Below are positions 63,348 through 64,000 of a DNA stretch of 64,000 nucleotides, piece after piece. Origin of the DNA: Panicum virgatum (lineage: Eukaryota; Streptophyta; Magnoliopsida; Poales; Poaceae); assembly GCF_016808335.1 (NCBI RefSeq), contig NC_053147.1, positions 14,990,913-15,054,912 of the forward strand, given 5' to 3'. The notes under the pieces were generated by a model that made no database searches, was not told where the DNA came from, and saw nothing but the letters and a program-made list of their open reading frames with translations. How positions within the stretch are numbered: position 1 is the stretch's first letter; each line of letters opens with the position of its first letter. The position numbers were made by a program, and so were the translations under genes.

Positions 63348-63667
63348 GGTCTGGTTTAGATTTTCAAAACTTCAAAACAATTATATTGAATGTGTGCGGC
63401 ACATGAATGATGTGTTAAATCTAGCTGAAATAAAAAAAATAATTGCATAATTTGTTTGTAAATTACGAGACGAATCAAATGAACATAATTAGACTGTAAT
63501 TAGACAATAAATTGCTACTGTAAGTATGTGTTATTAATGGATTAACTAGTCTTAATAAATTCGTTGTAGTTTACAAACGAACGAGCTCTGTGATTAGTTT
63601 TGTGATTAATTTATATTCAATACCTCAAATATGAAAAAAAATTATTTCAAAAAATTTACGAAAGACC
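63348..63667. mobile_element. MITE, 320 bp, TAA target site
   Basis: Ends GGTCTGGTTTAGA and inverted CGAAAGACC are flanked by TAA on both sides (63345-63347, 63668-63670). It contains ACGAGACGAATC and AATTAGAC-type phrases of the grass PIF-like group. Confidence 0.75.
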
Positions 63668-64000
63668 TAAAAAGAAATGTTTGGCAGGGCCAGGGCGTAC
63701 TGTGGCCTGTGACCCAGCTGCCGCTGCCGGGAGAGTGATGTCTAGCTGGTTAAACAACAGCATGCAGAGAAGAGGCGACGTCAGGTCAGGTCTCATCCGG
63801 GAGAAGATCGAGCGAGCTCGTCTCCAAATTCCAATGGGTGGTGTCCGTGCGTGTAAACATCATCACTACTAGTACATCAGTGACGGGGGCTTTTGGCTGC
63901 GCGTGCCGCGGAGCGAGAAGTTTATTCGCAGGCCAGGTAGCCAGGCGTTTCTCTGGTCAATGTCCGTCCACCACGGAAGAAAAGGTCTGCTTGCGTTTGC
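63668..64000. other. Right window end, no gene
   Basis: A CACTACTAG...AGTGACGGGGG string at 63864 resembles a CACTA terminus but could not be confirmed before the window ends. Confidence 0.35.

Noticed and set aside
63864..63895. CACTACTAG...GTGACGGGG as a second CACTA element
   Set aside because: The terminus-like string is short, the partner end is outside the window and no subterminal repeats could be confirmed.

Overview
This window is nuclear DNA from a grass (Poaceae), most likely a panicoid or related PACMAD species. The evidence is intron-bearing plant genes (a TDY-type MAP kinase, a CHUP1 homologue, an oleosin), GC-rich first exons, and dense grass transposons: Mutator-like, hAT, Stowaway, PIF/Harbinger, CACTA, LINE and gypsy-type LTR elements. 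The species call is inference. No prokaryotic or organellar features, tRNA or rRNA genes were seen.

Layout. 1-1744: end of a minus-strand LTR element whose 1.5-kb LTR holds a 49-bp tandem array. 1745-5612: AT-rich intergenic DNA. 5622-8171: a 2.55-kb Mutator-like element with ~395-bp inverted repeats, an exact 9-bp target duplication and two convergent genes. 9567-11720: a broken LRR receptor-like gene split by a second Mutator-like element. 11721-21630: two related 415-bp LTRs in inverted orientation, enclosing broken gag-like and Transposase_28-type ORFs and a ~125-bp tandem array. 21631-21865: one CACTA terminus. 22025-25839: a 3.8-kb solo LTR with exact target duplication.

26229-30219 is repeat-rich intergenic DNA. 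The genic core is 30220-41033: a group D MAP kinase on the minus strand (11 exons, 589 aa) head-to-head with a CHUP1-type chloroplast-positioning gene on the plus strand (9 exons, 943 aa), with about 1.8 kb between start codons. A 5'-truncated LINE, two abutting copies of a GC/AT-mosaic element and several MITEs follow. An intronless oleosin gene lies at 47317-47799 with seed/ABA-type motifs upstream, then a minisatellite.

52031-59197 is a gag-only LTR element (minus) interrupted by a 3.1-kb solo LTR, again with exact target duplication. The right end carries two hAT-like elements, one small intronless gene of unknown function (61956-62453) and a MITE at 63348-63667.

The host genes do not form a pathway; they are ordinary single plant genes in TE-rich DNA. 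The most distinctive features are structural: the two-gene Mutator-like element, the tail-to-tail LTR composite, nested solo LTRs with exact target duplications, and repeated short palindromic motifs in the gag-only element. Boundaries based on terminal repeats plus matching target duplications are strong. Functional claims for TE proteins are family-level inferences from sequence reading; no searches were run.
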